The position numbers and the translations under genes are program-made. Source: Campylobacter concisus (GTDB taxonomy: Bacteria; Campylobacterota; Campylobacteria; Campylobacterales; Campylobacteraceae). From it: a stretch of 64,000 nt of DNA. Below are positions 45,891 to 55,240 of the stretch, one piece after another. The DNA lies in contig NZ_PIRM01000001.1 of assembly GCF_003049735.1 (NCBI RefSeq), positions 1-64,000 on the forward strand. The letters run 5' to 3'. The notes beneath the pieces were generated by a model. That model was not told the origin of the DNA. It was given only the letters and a program-made list of their open reading frames with translations, and made no database searches. The first letter of the stretch is position 1. Every line of letters begins with the position of its first letter.

Positions 45891-46700
45891 ATGCAAAATG
45901 GTTATTATCAAGCCACTGCTGGCATGGTAACGCAGTTTAACAGACTAAATGTCATCTCAAACAACCTTGCAAACGTAAATACGATCGGCTACAAGCGAAA
46001 CGATGTGGTCATCGGTGACTTTGCAAGAATTTTTAAAGAGACACAAGATGAGCTCCCGCTTAAAAATCACACAAAAGATGGAGCTAAATTTTTAAATAGA
46101 ACGCTTGATCGTGTACCTCAAGTGAGCGAAGAGTATACCGACTTTAGTGCTGGTGGTTTTAAGTACAGCTCAAACACGCTTGACTTTGCGATAAAAAGAG
46201 ATGACGCATTTTTCTTAGTTGATACTCCAAATGGCGTAAAACTTAGTAAAAATGGCTCTTTTAGCCTTGATGGCGACGGCTACATCGTCACAAAAGAGGG
46301 TTACAAGGTGTTACCAAGTGGTTACGAGGCACAAAATCCAGGTCAAAGAGGTATCCAAGTACCACAAGGAGAGGTACTAACTGTTGATAAAAATGGAAAT
46401 TTATACTCAAATAACAATCAATTTTCTAAATTTTTTATCGCCCAACCAAGGGAAATAAGAGACCTTAAAAAGGTCGGAGATAATCTCTTTGAGAGTAGAA
46501 ATTTTGATGACATCACAGAGCTTGAAGAAGCTGATAGCGTGATGCAAGGATATGCCCAGATGTCAAACGTAAATCCAGTTTTAGAAATGGTGGGTCTAAT
46601 AGAAACCCAGCGCTTAGTTGATATGTATCAAAAGGTTATGACAAGCCACATGAACGATCTTAACCAAGATGCTGTTCAAAAACTAGCCCTAAAAGCTTAA
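45891..46700 (+). CDS. flgG2: flagellar basal-body rod protein FlgG2 (FlgF-like)
   Basis: This is a 269-residue proximal/distal rod protein. The N-terminal rod motif is FNRLNVISNNLANVNTIGYK (about 17-36) and the C-terminal D0 helix contains MVGLIETQRLVDMYQKVM. It pairs with flgG, which follows after 15 bp, and is preceded by a sigma-54 promoter. In C. jejuni the matching gene is called flgG2. By position it serves as FlgF. Confidence 0.93.
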   Translation: MQNGYYQATAGMVTQFNRLNVISNNLANVNTIGYKRNDVVIGDFARIFKETQDELPLKNHTKDGAKFLNRTLDRVPQVSEEYTDFSAGGFKYSSNTLDFAIKRDDAFFLVDTPNGVKLSKNGSFSLDGDGYIVTKEGYKVLPSGYEAQNPGQRGIQVPQGEVLTVDKNGNLYSNNNQFSKFFIAQPREIRDLKKVGDNLFESRNFDDITELEEADSVMQGYAQMSNVNPVLEMVGLIETQRLVDMYQKVMTSHMNDLNQDAVQKLALKA

Positions 46701-46715
46701 TAAAAGGATAAAACT

Positions 46716-47504
46716 ATGATGAGATCACTTTACACTGCGGCCACTGGTATGATAGCTCAGCAGACGCAGATAGACGTAACCTCACACAACATTGCAAATG
46801 TAAATACTTATGGATACAAGAAAAATAGGGCTGAATTTGCTGATCTTATGTATCAAGTCATGGAGTATGCAGGAACGGCTACAAGCCAGACTACCACAAG
46901 CCCAACAGGCATCGAAGTGGGTCTTGGTGTACGCCCAACAGCGATAAATAAAATTTTCTCTCAGGGCTATTTTAAAGAGACCAGCAACAACCTAGATATG
47001 GTAATAGCTGGCAATGGATTTTTTCAGATTCAGCTGCCTGATGGCACGACAGCCTATACTAGAAATGGCGCATTTAAGCTTGATGCAAACGGCACGATCG
47101 TAAATAGCGATGGCTATCAGCTCATCCCTCAGATCACAGTCCCTGCAAATGCGACGCAAATTTCTATCGGCACAGATGGCACTGTATCAGTACTCCAAGC
47201 AGGTGAGAGAGAGATGGCTCAGATAGGTCAGATCGAGCTAGCAAACTTTATAAACCCAGCTGGCCTTCACTCAATGGGCGATAACAACTATCTAGAAACA
47301 AGCGCTAGCGGTAATGTTGTAGTAGGCGTGGCAGGACTTGACGGACTTGGTACGATCAGACAAGGATTTGTCGAGATGAGTAACGTCCAGCTGGTCGAAG
47401 AGATGACCGATCTTATCACTGGTCAGCGCGCATACGAGGCAAACTCAAAGGCGATAACCACGAGTGACTCGATGCTTGAAATAGTAAATGGGCTTAAAAG
47501 GTAG
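46716..47504 (+). CDS. flgG: flagellar distal rod protein FlgG
   Basis: FlgG forms the distal rod. The 262-residue product begins MMRSLYTAATGMIAQQTQID and has VTSHNIANVNTYGYKKNRAE. An adjacent Campylobacter-type insert rich in Thr (ATSQTTTSPTG) follows, and the C-terminal EEMTDLITGQRAYEANSKAI ends the rod-family pattern. The true start may be the second ATG, three bases later. It is cotranscribed with flgG2. Confidence 0.95.
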   Translation: MMRSLYTAATGMIAQQTQIDVTSHNIANVNTYGYKKNRAEFADLMYQVMEYAGTATSQTTTSPTGIEVGLGVRPTAINKIFSQGYFKETSNNLDMVIAGNGFFQIQLPDGTTAYTRNGAFKLDANGTIVNSDGYQLIPQITVPANATQISIGTDGTVSVLQAGEREMAQIGQIELANFINPAGLHSMGDNNYLETSASGNVVVGVAGLDGLGTIRQGFVEMSNVQLVEEMTDLITGQRAYEANSKAITTSDSMLEIVNGLKR

Positions 47505-47509
47505 GTAGT

Positions 47510-47614
47510 ATGAACGCGACTCTAGCTATCGTTGGGCTTATACTACTTTCTTTTACGCTTGAGGTATTTTGCTTTTTAAATAAAACATCAAAAGGCAAGG
47601 ACTCGATAAAATAG
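47510..47614 (+). CDS. possible 34-residue membrane peptide after flgG
   Basis: The frame encodes one hydrophobic segment (NATLAIVGLILLSFTLEVFC) and a basic tail (KTSKGKDSIK), starting 5 bases after the flgG stop. Composition and position fit a tiny inner-membrane protein cotranscribed with flgG. There is no known family, and the ribosome-binding site (GGTAG) is poor, so it may be spurious. Confidence 0.4.
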   Translation: MNATLAIVGLILLSFTLEVFCFLNKTSKGKDSIK

Positions 47615-47689
47615 ACTCATTAATTTGGGCGAAATTAAAATTTGGCACATCTCGTCTAAAATTTCTACTTTTAGGAGCAAGAATGAAAG

Positions 47690-48136
47690 TTACTGAGAAA
47701 TTTTTAAGCTACTGCAAGCTTCTTCCAAATCTAGCTCGCAGGCTTTTTTATAGTAGTTTTTTGCTCTATTCTTATCTTTTGGTATACCAGCATCTCCGGT
47801 TTCGTAGATAAGTGCAAGAGTGTAGCAAGCAAATGCATTTTTTAGTTCGCAAGCTTTATTATAAAGCTTAAGCCCTTCTTCTTTTTCCTGCGCTAGAGCA
47901 TCTTTTTGTAGATATATATTTCCTAAAAATAGACAGCTATGTGGATTGCCTAGCTCACAGGCCTTGTTTGCCATAGCTGCCATTTTATCGCGCTCATTTT
48001 TGTCAAGGTAGATATATATAAGATCGGTGCAGCTTTCTACGTTATTTAAAGCGCATTCATTTTCAAGCTTGGCGGTATCTAAATTTTTACTCCAAGAAAA
48101 AAGAATACAAAATAAAATTAGAATTACCTTTTTCAT
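47690..48136 (-). CDS. exported Sel1-repeat cysteine-rich (Hcp-like) protein
   Basis: The 148-residue protein has a signal peptide (about 1-16) and three to four Sel1 repeats with regularly paired cysteines (ACELGNPHSC, ACELKNAFAC and ACELDLEEAC), the disulfide pattern of Helicobacter Hcp proteins. It is a likely periplasmic or secreted scaffold. It is divergent from the azlCD genes and convergent with flgG. A related protein is at 4.5 kb. Confidence 0.85.
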   Translation of the reverse strand: MKKVILILFCILFSWSKNLDTAKLENECALNNVESCTDLIYIYLDKNERDKMAAMANKACELGNPHSCLFLGNIYLQKDALAQEKEEGLKLYNKACELKNAFACYTLALIYETGDAGIPKDKNRAKNYYKKACELDLEEACSSLKISQ

Positions 48137-48239
48137 CTTTTGGTTCCATAAATTTTTATTATTTTATAAAATTAGCTCCATTTTTACTCTAAATTTTTCA
48201 AATTTTGCTAACATTTCGGCTTTTTATGAAGGTAAAAAT

Positions 48240-48902
48240 TTGACATTTAACTACGTTTTTAAACTATCCACTCCTGTCTTTATGGGCTATTTTCCGCTTG
48301 GTGTCGCCTTTGGGATACTGGCTAAAAGCATGGGTGTTAGCGCCTTTATCGCCGTCGCTCTTAGCACGCTAGCTTACGGCGGCGCAGCGCAGTTTATGAT
48401 GCTCTCGCTCTTTAGCGTTGGCACGAGCTACGTTGAGGTTTTTATCGTGAGCTATCTGGTAAATTTACGCCATACTTTTTATGGAATTTCACTTTTAAAA
48501 GAGTATAGCGGGATCAAATTTAGGCTTTTAAACATCGCTTTGCTAACGGATGAGACCTTTGCGATATTTAAAAATTTAGGGCTAAAAGATGCGAGTGATC
48601 GAAGCTTTGTCTTTACTTGGCTAAATATCCTTTCTTGGTCTTACTGGGCGGCTGGAACGCTTCTTGGTGCGATATTTGGCGATCTTATAAAAGCCGATAC
48701 AAAGGGGCTTGAGTTTAGTTTGACAGCACTTTTTATAGTTATTGTGATTGAAATGTTTAAAAATGATAAAAACTATCGCGTGCTCTTTGCGGCGACATTT
48801 TTTGGTGTGCTTGGAGTGAGCCTATTTCCAGCTAAATTTGTGCTTGTTGGCTCAATGGCGCTTTGTTTTATATTTTTGCTTTTGTTCAAGGATAAAATTT
48901 GA
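48240..48902 (+). CDS. azlC: AzlC-family branched-chain amino acid exporter subunit
   Basis: AzlC and AzlD form an exporter for branched-chain amino acids and related compounds. The 220-residue protein has the family signature STPVFMGYFPLGVAFGILAK at the N-terminus, then GGAAQFMMLSLF, NLRHTFYGISLL and several membrane segments. I start it at TTG 48240, behind an AAGG site. Reading further upstream would run into the signal region of the divergent Sel1 gene. azlD overlaps by 4 bp. Confidence 0.9.
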   Translation: MTFNYVFKLSTPVFMGYFPLGVAFGILAKSMGVSAFIAVALSTLAYGGAAQFMMLSLFSVGTSYVEVFIVSYLVNLRHTFYGISLLKEYSGIKFRLLNIALLTDETFAIFKNLGLKDASDRSFVFTWLNILSWSYWAAGTLLGAIFGDLIKADTKGLEFSLTALFIVIVIEMFKNDKNYRVLFAATFFGVLGVSLFPAKFVLVGSMALCFIFLLLFKDKI

Positions 48903-49234
48903 TAAGTGTAAGCTCAAGCGAGATGGTACTTTTTGTAGCGGTGCTTTTAAGTGCTCTAGCTACTTTTATAACGAGGGCAACGCCGTTTTATGTACTGAAA
49001 AACTATAAGCCAAACCCTTACTTAGACGCCATTGAGAAGCATATGGGTATGATGATAATGGTCGTTTTGGTCTGCTACGGCTTAAAAGATACGAAATTTA
49101 GCGAGTTTCCTTATGGCTTAAGCGAGATAGTAGCAGTTTTTACAGCTATTTTGATGCATTTAAAATTTAAAAATACCCTTCTTAGCATAGTTATTTCAAC
49201 CGGAATTTATATGTTTTTGATAAGAATTTTTTAA
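48899..49234 (+). CDS. azlD: AzlD-family branched-chain amino acid exporter subunit
   Basis: The 111-residue AzlD partner has four hydrophobic segments, the conserved FITRATPFYVL motif near residue 22-32 and MMIMVVLVCYGLKD. The TTG start overlaps the azlC stop. Substrate assignment is by family only. Confidence 0.88.
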   Translation: MISVSSSEMVLFVAVLLSALATFITRATPFYVLKNYKPNPYLDAIEKHMGMMIMVVLVCYGLKDTKFSEFPYGLSEIVAVFTAILMHLKFKNTLLSIVISTGIYMFLIRIF

Positions 49235-49304
49235 ATAAATATAAAATTTGGAAGTTAATAATTTTTTTAAATAAATGGCATTATAATGACTTTGCAAATT
49301 TTAA

Positions 49305-50366
<1,062 letters not shown>

Positions 50367-50371
50367 AAAAG

Positions 50372-50445
50372 AGGCGGCTTGGTCCGCCTTTTAAATTTAA
50401 GCTATAAATTTGATCGCTGGATCAGATCTATAGCTTAAATTTTTA
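50372..50445 (+). terminator. double terminator after ansB
   Basis: The first hairpin is AGGCGG (50372-50377) with CCGCCT (50384-50389), followed by TTTT. The second has perfect 14-bp arms, AAATTTAAGCTATA (50393-50406) and its complement at 50429-50442, with a 22-nt loop and TTAT after it. The two together would insulate asparaginase from the downstream accessory stretch. Confidence 0.75.
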
Positions 50446-50474
50446 TATTTGTTAGCTAAATTTCAAGGCTTTTT

Positions 50475-51060
50475 ATGGACTTCTTACTCTTTTTCGCCAC
50501 GCTTGCTCCTATCTCGCTAATGCCAGGCATCAACATGACCTATGCGATGAGTATCGGTATGAGCTTTGGCTATAAGCACTCGCTTATTATGATGACCGGA
50601 CAGCTTCTTTCGCTTGCTTTCGTGGCATTTTGCTGTATGCTTGGCGTGGGCGCGGTGCTTCATCATTTTGCACCCGCATTTAAGGCGCTAAACATCATCG
50701 CAGGGCTTTATATGCTCTATCTTGGCGCGATGCTTCTTTTTGGCAAGGGCGAGCTTCTTAAATTTACCAAGCAAAAAGCAGATGTTTATAAACGGCCTCA
50801 TCGTTTGCTTCACAAATCCAAAGGCATGGATATTTTTCTCGGCTTTACTGCCTACATTTTTGGATAAAGACGATCCCTTTAGTCTAACTCGTATGTGCGC
50901 GATCGCGGCAACGCTCGTTTTCATCGAGTTTTGCTCGCTAAATATCTACGCACTCGGCGGAGCTATGCTAAAGAAATTTTTACAAACGCACCTAAGGCTA
51001 CTTGAAATTTGCACCGCCATTATCGTCTGCACGATCGGAGTACTTTTACTTTTTAGATAA
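50475..51060 (+). pseudogene. LysE/RhtB-family amino acid exporter, frameshifted
   Basis: The first frame (50475-50867) gives the N-terminal half of a LysE exporter (LFFATLAPISLMPGINMTYA, later LYLGAMLLFGKGELL) and then reads nonsense-like residues. The second frame (to 51060) continues the family: INGLIVCFTNPKAWIFFSAL, LLPTFLDKDDPF and the last membrane helices. The switch must occur near 50762-50790, where an AAAAA run in GCAAAAAGC would restore one frame if it had one A fewer. This is a disabled gene, a sequencing error or, less likely, a switch. An intact protein would be about 195 residues. Confidence 0.85.
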
Positions 51061-51134
51061 ATTTAGCTTCTTTTTATATAGCTTGGCTAAAATTTGCTCG
51101 GTTTGCGCTACATTTTTGGCAAAAGGAGAAAAAG

Positions 51135-51494
51135 ATGAAAAAATTTCTATTTATACTTACAAATCAACCATACAACGGTACCGACAATGCTTACAACGCA
51201 TTAAGGCTAGCTAAAACGCTAAAAGAAAAAGGCGAAGAGGTTAGAATTTTTCTAATGAACGACGCGGTCGATCTTGCGCGAAATAGCACCAAAAAGCCGG
51301 AAAACTACGACGTAGATCTAGTAGCGATGTTAAAAGAGCTTTACGCTAGCGGCGCTATGTTAAAGGTTTGCGGTAGCTGCCAAACGAGGTGCGGTTTGCA
51401 TGCTGGAGAGCCTTATTTCGAGGCTGAGGTGAAAGGCAGCATGGATATCTTGTCCGAGTGGGTTAGGCAGTGCGATCAAGCGATGACGTTTTAG
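51135..51494 (+). CDS. DsrE/YchN-like sulfur-relay family protein
   Basis: The 119-residue protein has the DsrE-like Rossmann-type fold start FLFILTNQPYNGTDNAYNAL and the later VRIFLMNDAVDLARN. It ends with a cysteine cluster in KVCGSCQTRCG (about 78-88). DsrE/YchN relatives carry persulfide on such cysteines, or act as small redox/sulfur carriers. Homology to sulfur handling fits the SQR-like gene 4 kb downstream in the same accessory stretch, but no partner for a relay is adjacent. An AAAGGAG site precedes the ATG. Confidence 0.82.
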   Translation: MKKFLFILTNQPYNGTDNAYNALRLAKTLKEKGEEVRIFLMNDAVDLARNSTKKPENYDVDLVAMLKELYASGAMLKVCGSCQTRCGLHAGEPYFEAEVKGSMDILSEWVRQCDQAMTF

Positions 51495-51513
51495 AGTAGG
51501 CGAAAGAGAATTT

Positions 51514-52410
51514 ATGAGCGTAACATTTAAGGTAAAAAATAAAAAGAAGCTTTTGGGCAGATATGAAAAGGCGCTAAGCGAGCGTGAAATTTCAGAGTTT
51601 ATAGATGGATTTTGCTTTTTTAATAGCCAAAACGACGAGCCGAGCGAGCTTTCGCTAAACGAAAACGTGATGATTGCTGGCGTATGGCAAAAGAGCGCTC
51701 GTGGCTTTGAGCTAAGCTATGAAGACGGTAAATATATCGTTCGAGTCTGTACTCCAAGCGGCGTTGGCGACTGGCAGACGGCGATTTTGTTTCTTTCTAA
51801 AATTTCAGCCAAAACCGGCTCGAAAATAGAGCGCGACAATGAAGAAATTTACGATAGCGAGCAAATTTTAAAATTTGATTATGAAGCCGACATAATGTGG
51901 GGACTCGAAGCTCTAAAGGAGGCAAAAGAGAAAAATCAAACGCTTTATATCTCTGGCCTGGAGCGCGACGTGGCGTTTGACGCGGTTATGATAGATGAAA
52001 TTTTTGCAAGTGCTAGCCCTGCGGCTAAATTTGATGAGATGATGAGACATGTGCAGTATCTTGACGCTTATAGTGCAAGAGAGAATTTATACGAAGATAA
52101 AGACGGAAATGAAATTTTTGGCGCGTATACGCTTAGTGAAAATTTACCGACTATCTTGCCTTACGCTCCCTCTCCTTCGTGGCAAGCGCAAGAAGTTCTA
52201 GGAGAGAGAAAGGTCTCGCGCTGGATACTTACGCTAGTAGTCGGCGTAGACGATAAGGACGCGCACGTGCTCGGCGAATGCGAATATGGCGCTTTTATGG
52301 TAAATCTGCCAAAAGAAAAATATCGCTTCATAGACGCCGCAAATATACTGGTTGAGCCGCTTAGCGAAGAAGAGATGAGAGAAATTTTTAAAAAGGTAAA
52401 TGAGGCTTAG
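51514..52410 (+). CDS. conserved cytosolic protein of unknown function
   Basis: I do not firmly recognise this 298-residue protein. It starts MSVTFKVKNKKKLLGRYEKA, has a middle AGVWQKSARGFELSYEDGKY and CTPSGVGDWQTAILFLSKIS, and an acidic C-terminal half. There is no signal peptide or membrane segment. The layout recalls a DUF4299-type family known mainly from Firmicutes, but I could not check this. It follows the DsrE-like gene after 19 bp, so the two may be cotranscribed. Confidence 0.7.
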   Translation: MSVTFKVKNKKKLLGRYEKALSEREISEFIDGFCFFNSQNDEPSELSLNENVMIAGVWQKSARGFELSYEDGKYIVRVCTPSGVGDWQTAILFLSKISAKTGSKIERDNEEIYDSEQILKFDYEADIMWGLEALKEAKEKNQTLYISGLERDVAFDAVMIDEIFASASPAAKFDEMMRHVQYLDAYSARENLYEDKDGNEIFGAYTLSENLPTILPYAPSPSWQAQEVLGERKVSRWILTLVVGVDDKDAHVLGECEYGAFMVNLPKEKYRFIDAANILVEPLSEEEMREIFKKVNEA

Positions 52411-52596
52411 GCTTAAGTTAATAAACTGCCGAAATGAAAATTCGCCTCAGGCTTGCTTAAAAATTTAAGTCGGTTTTAAGTGTGGATTTAAACTAGTAAA
52501 AGCTAGGATTTTACCGGTATTGCCGCTTTTGGGGCTAAATTAGGCGAAATTCAATCTAAAATAATTTATGATTGCTTGGTTTAAAAAAGGATAAAA

Positions 52597-53448
52597 GTGA
52601 AAATTTTAAAAGCTATTTTCGCGGCAGCATCGGCGGTTTGCTATCTAAACTCGGCCGTTTTACCCGAAAGCGACTGGAGCAAAAGAGAGCTAAAAGGCGA
52701 GGTTAAGAGCATGACGGCTACGGAGTACGAATACTCAATGGATGGCTCCGGCACGCTAGAAAATACGCGCGTGAAGCGAACGGAATTTAACGAAAACGGC
52801 TATATAGTGCAAGAAACCGAGCATATAAACGGTGCGCCGAACAGCTCGGTTTTGTTTGAGTACGGCAAAGACGGGTTAGTGCGCAAAAAATATCAAGATA
52901 GCGCCGTTTATCTCTACGAATACGAATTTGACGGCGAAAATTTAGTCGCGACGGCCAAAGAGCAGCATGTGGAGGATAGATTTTACCCCCGCACGGAGAA
53001 AATTACCTACGGCAAGGACGGCAAAATGATCGCTCGGGCGGCGTATTCCGGCGGGACGCTAGTGACGGACGATAGCTACGTCTACGACGAAAAGGGCGTT
53101 TTAACGCGGATAGAAAATAATATGGAGCCGCGTCACGGCATAGAGATAAGCTTCGAGCGCAAACCAAACGGCGAATACGAAAAAATCACGCAAGCCCCAA
53201 ACTCAAAATGGGTTTATTACTACGCCGCAAACGGCGACGAGATGGAGTATACGTCGGTAAATTACTTCGGCTCTGAGGCAAAAATCTGGCAAATCTTGCA
53301 GTTTAAAGACATAATGAGGGACGAGCGGGGAAATTTGACGCGTAAAACCTAGGTCAAATTTAAGCCCGCGGACAAATACTACGAAAACGGCGACATAACG
53401 GAAATCGGCCTATATAAAAAGCTTGAAATCAGCTACGAATACTACTAA
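52597..53448 (+). pseudogene. exported YD-repeat-like protein cut by an in-frame TAG
   Basis: From a GTG at 52597 a signal peptide leads into repeats like EYEFDGENLVATAKEQHVED and VYDEKGVLTRIEN, the YD/RHS-like pattern of beta-rich extracellular proteins. The frame meets TAG at 53350-53352 after 251 residues, yet continues open and coding-like (VKFKPADKYYENGDITEIG) to TAA at 53446-53448. The last 31 codons use the same GC-rich codons as the rest. It may be an amber-truncated gene; if read through, the product is 283 residues. Function unknown. Confidence 0.7.
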
Positions 53449-53468
53449 AGTGAATTTTTGAGCTAAGG

Positions 53469-54428
53469 CTATTTTTCCGAAAAAATTTCGCCGTTTATTA
53501 TAGATTTAATCGTTAAAAACCCGACTACCAAAATCGAAGCGACTAGAGCCGCAAAAGCGCCGATGCCTAAAACTAAATAAAAATCGCTTTGCGTAATTTC
53601 GTAAGCTTTTAAAAACGCTATGGAGCTAGCGGCCGTCGGGAAGGTAAAAGCCCACCATGATAGGGCGAATTTGAGTTTAATAAATCTTTTATACGAAAAA
53701 AGTATAAGCGCCGCGAAAAATACGTTGATATTAAGCAGTATCGCCGCAAAAGCGTCGAATCGCTCGGTTAGTTTTACGTATCCCAAAAACGCCATAGCCG
53801 GCGGCGCTAGCGTAATGACTAGCGTCGGGACGAATTTATCGGCTAACTTATCGAAAAAGACTAATCTGTAAAATATAACGGCAAATAAAATAATCCAGAA
53901 AAATAGCCCCAAACTAAAATAATACCAGATCGCTTGAGATTTTTCGGCTATTATCGGGATTAGCAAGTTGCCCACTACGGGGATAAACCATGCCGGATTT
54001 AGCGTCGCGATATCGAATTTTTCGTCGATCCAAAAAGAAATTACGTAAAGCGTAAAAATCGTTTGCAAGCCTAAAGTCGCGTAAAAAAGCGAGTAGTATA
54101 GTCGCGGCGCGTCTTTGTAGGCTAGAGCTAAAAGAAAAAGCGAGATGATAAATCCGCCGAAAAAATTTATCTTTATAGGGTGCGAAAATTCGGCCTTTAT
54201 CTCTTCTTTAAATTTTAAAAACTTAAAGAAGTAAAACGCCGAAAGTAGGCAAAATACCGTGCAGTCTAGCGCTCTAAGCGCCGAGAATATCTCGCCGGGT
54301 AAATCAAATATCTCGCTTAGTTTCTTATAGGCCGCGCAAAGCCCTCCAAGCCCCATAGTGCCGGCAAAAAGCATAATCGGCAGCGATTTTATTTTGCTTT
54401 GCGAGTCGTTTTTCTTAACATCGTGCAT
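53469..54428 (-). CDS. SLAC1/TehA (TDT)-family transporter
   Basis: The 319-residue protein has about ten hydrophobic segments. The TDT/SLAC1 family wording is visible in PIMLFAGTMGLGGLCAAYKK and NPAWFIPVVGNLLIPIIAEK, and the last half contains WWAFTFPTAASSIAFL. Members carry anions (SLAC1), tellurite (TehA), dicarboxylates (Mae1) or sulfite (Ssu1). Sulfite export would suit the sulfur-type neighbours, but sequence alone does not decide. It is divergent from the Crp/Fnr gene and shares a putative operator at 54488-54500. Confidence 0.85.
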   Translation of the reverse strand: MHDVKKNDSQSKIKSLPIMLFAGTMGLGGLCAAYKKLSEIFDLPGEIFSALRALDCTVFCLLSAFYFFKFLKFKEEIKAEFSHPIKINFFGGFIISLFLLALAYKDAPRLYYSLFYATLGLQTIFTLYVISFWIDEKFDIATLNPAWFIPVVGNLLIPIIAEKSQAIWYYFSLGLFFWIILFAVIFYRLVFFDKLADKFVPTLVITLAPPAMAFLGYVKLTERFDAFAAILLNINVFFAALILFSYKRFIKLKFALSWWAFTFPTAASSIAFLKAYEITQSDFYLVLGIGAFAALVASILVVGFLTIKSIINGEIFSEK

Positions 54429-54487
54429 TGTTTTTCTTTTCGTATTAAATTTTTATGCAATATTACCTATAATAAGGTTAAATTTTT

Positions 54488-54500
54488 GTAACGAAGTCAC
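54488..54500. promoter_or_regulatory. putative Crp/Fnr-family operator, site 1
   Basis: GTAACGAAGTCAC is an inverted repeat (GTAAC-N3-GTCAC, one mismatch) in the 83-bp gap between the divergent transporter and regulator genes. A -10-like TAATAT on the minus strand (54465-54460) would put the site near -41 for the transporter. It also sits just before the regulator ATG, where it could repress. Confidence 0.5.
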
Positions 54501-54511
54501 GAAAGGGCAAA

Positions 54512-55156
54512 ATGCTAAGCAAAGAGTTAAAAGAAATTTTGCGCGAGAGGTTTACGAATAATTTCGATCTAGCAAGCGAGGATCTAAATGCGATCTTTGC
54601 TAACGCGTATCTAAAAACCGTAAAAAAGGGCGATATATTTTACTCCGGAAACGATTGCTTCGGATTTATCCTTATACTAAAAGGCGTTTTAAGGGCGTTC
54701 GTATCGTCTAGCGCAAAGGAAATAACGATATTTAGACTAACTAAAGACGAGAGTTGCGTGCTGTGCGATACGTGTTCTATAAATTCGCTAGAAAATAAAG
54801 TAAGCGTCGAAATCGAGCAAGATAGCGAGATCATCGTTATTCCGGCGCGAATTTACAAACCTCTTAAAGAAAAATATCCGAGCATTTTAAATTTTACCCT
54901 AAAAATCGTAGCCGATCGGTTTGCCAGAACCATAAACGTTATGGAGCAGGCTTTGTTTTCGCCGCTTTCGGCGCGGATTATGAATTTTTTATCCCAAAGC
55001 ATCGAAAATCTAAACGAAAATTTTATAAAAATAACTCACGAAGAGCTGGCGAATCATCTAGGAAGCGCTAGAGAGGCGGTATCTAGGGTGCTAAAAGAGC
55101 TTGAGAGAAGCGGGCAAATAACGCAAAGCCGCGGCGAAATAAGGCTAGTTTCTTAA
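54512..55156 (+). CDS. Crp/Fnr-family transcriptional regulator
   Basis: The 214-residue protein has an N-terminal cyclic-nucleotide-binding-like beta roll (about 20-125), a long dimerisation helix and a C-terminal winged helix with ITHEELANHLGSAREAVSRV (about 172-191). It lacks the N-terminal Fnr cysteines, but C82, C85 and C88 in DESCVLCDTCSI form a CxxCxxC group within the effector roll, suggesting a thiol, persulfide or metal sensor. Flanking operators at 54488 and 55172 make local control of the transporter and SQR-like genes likely. The signal is unknown. Confidence 0.88.
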   Translation: MLSKELKEILRERFTNNFDLASEDLNAIFANAYLKTVKKGDIFYSGNDCFGFILILKGVLRAFVSSSAKEITIFRLTKDESCVLCDTCSINSLENKVSVEIEQDSEIIVIPARIYKPLKEKYPSILNFTLKIVADRFARTINVMEQALFSPLSARIMNFLSQSIENLNENFIKITHEELANHLGSAREAVSRVLKELERSGQITQSRGEIRLVS

Positions 55157-55171
55157 AATTCTCGTTTTAAG

Positions 55172-55184
55172 GTAACTTTGTTAC
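55172..55184 (+). promoter_or_regulatory. putative Crp/Fnr-family operator, site 2
   Basis: GTAACTTTGTTAC is a perfect inverted repeat (GTAAC-N3-GTTAC) between the regulator and the SQR-like gene. A -10-like TAGCAT at 55207-55212 would place the site near -41, a class II activator position. Its spacing and half-sites equal site 1. Confidence 0.55.
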
Positions 55185-55240
55185 GGAGAGAGCGGCCTTT
55201 TTTAGGTAGCATTTCATAAACTCGTTTAAAAGGAGAATTT

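Noticed and set aside
50722..51060. Separate small membrane protein starting at 50722
   Set aside because: Its sequence is the C-terminal half of the LysE-family exporter in a shifted frame, so I merged both parts as one broken gene.
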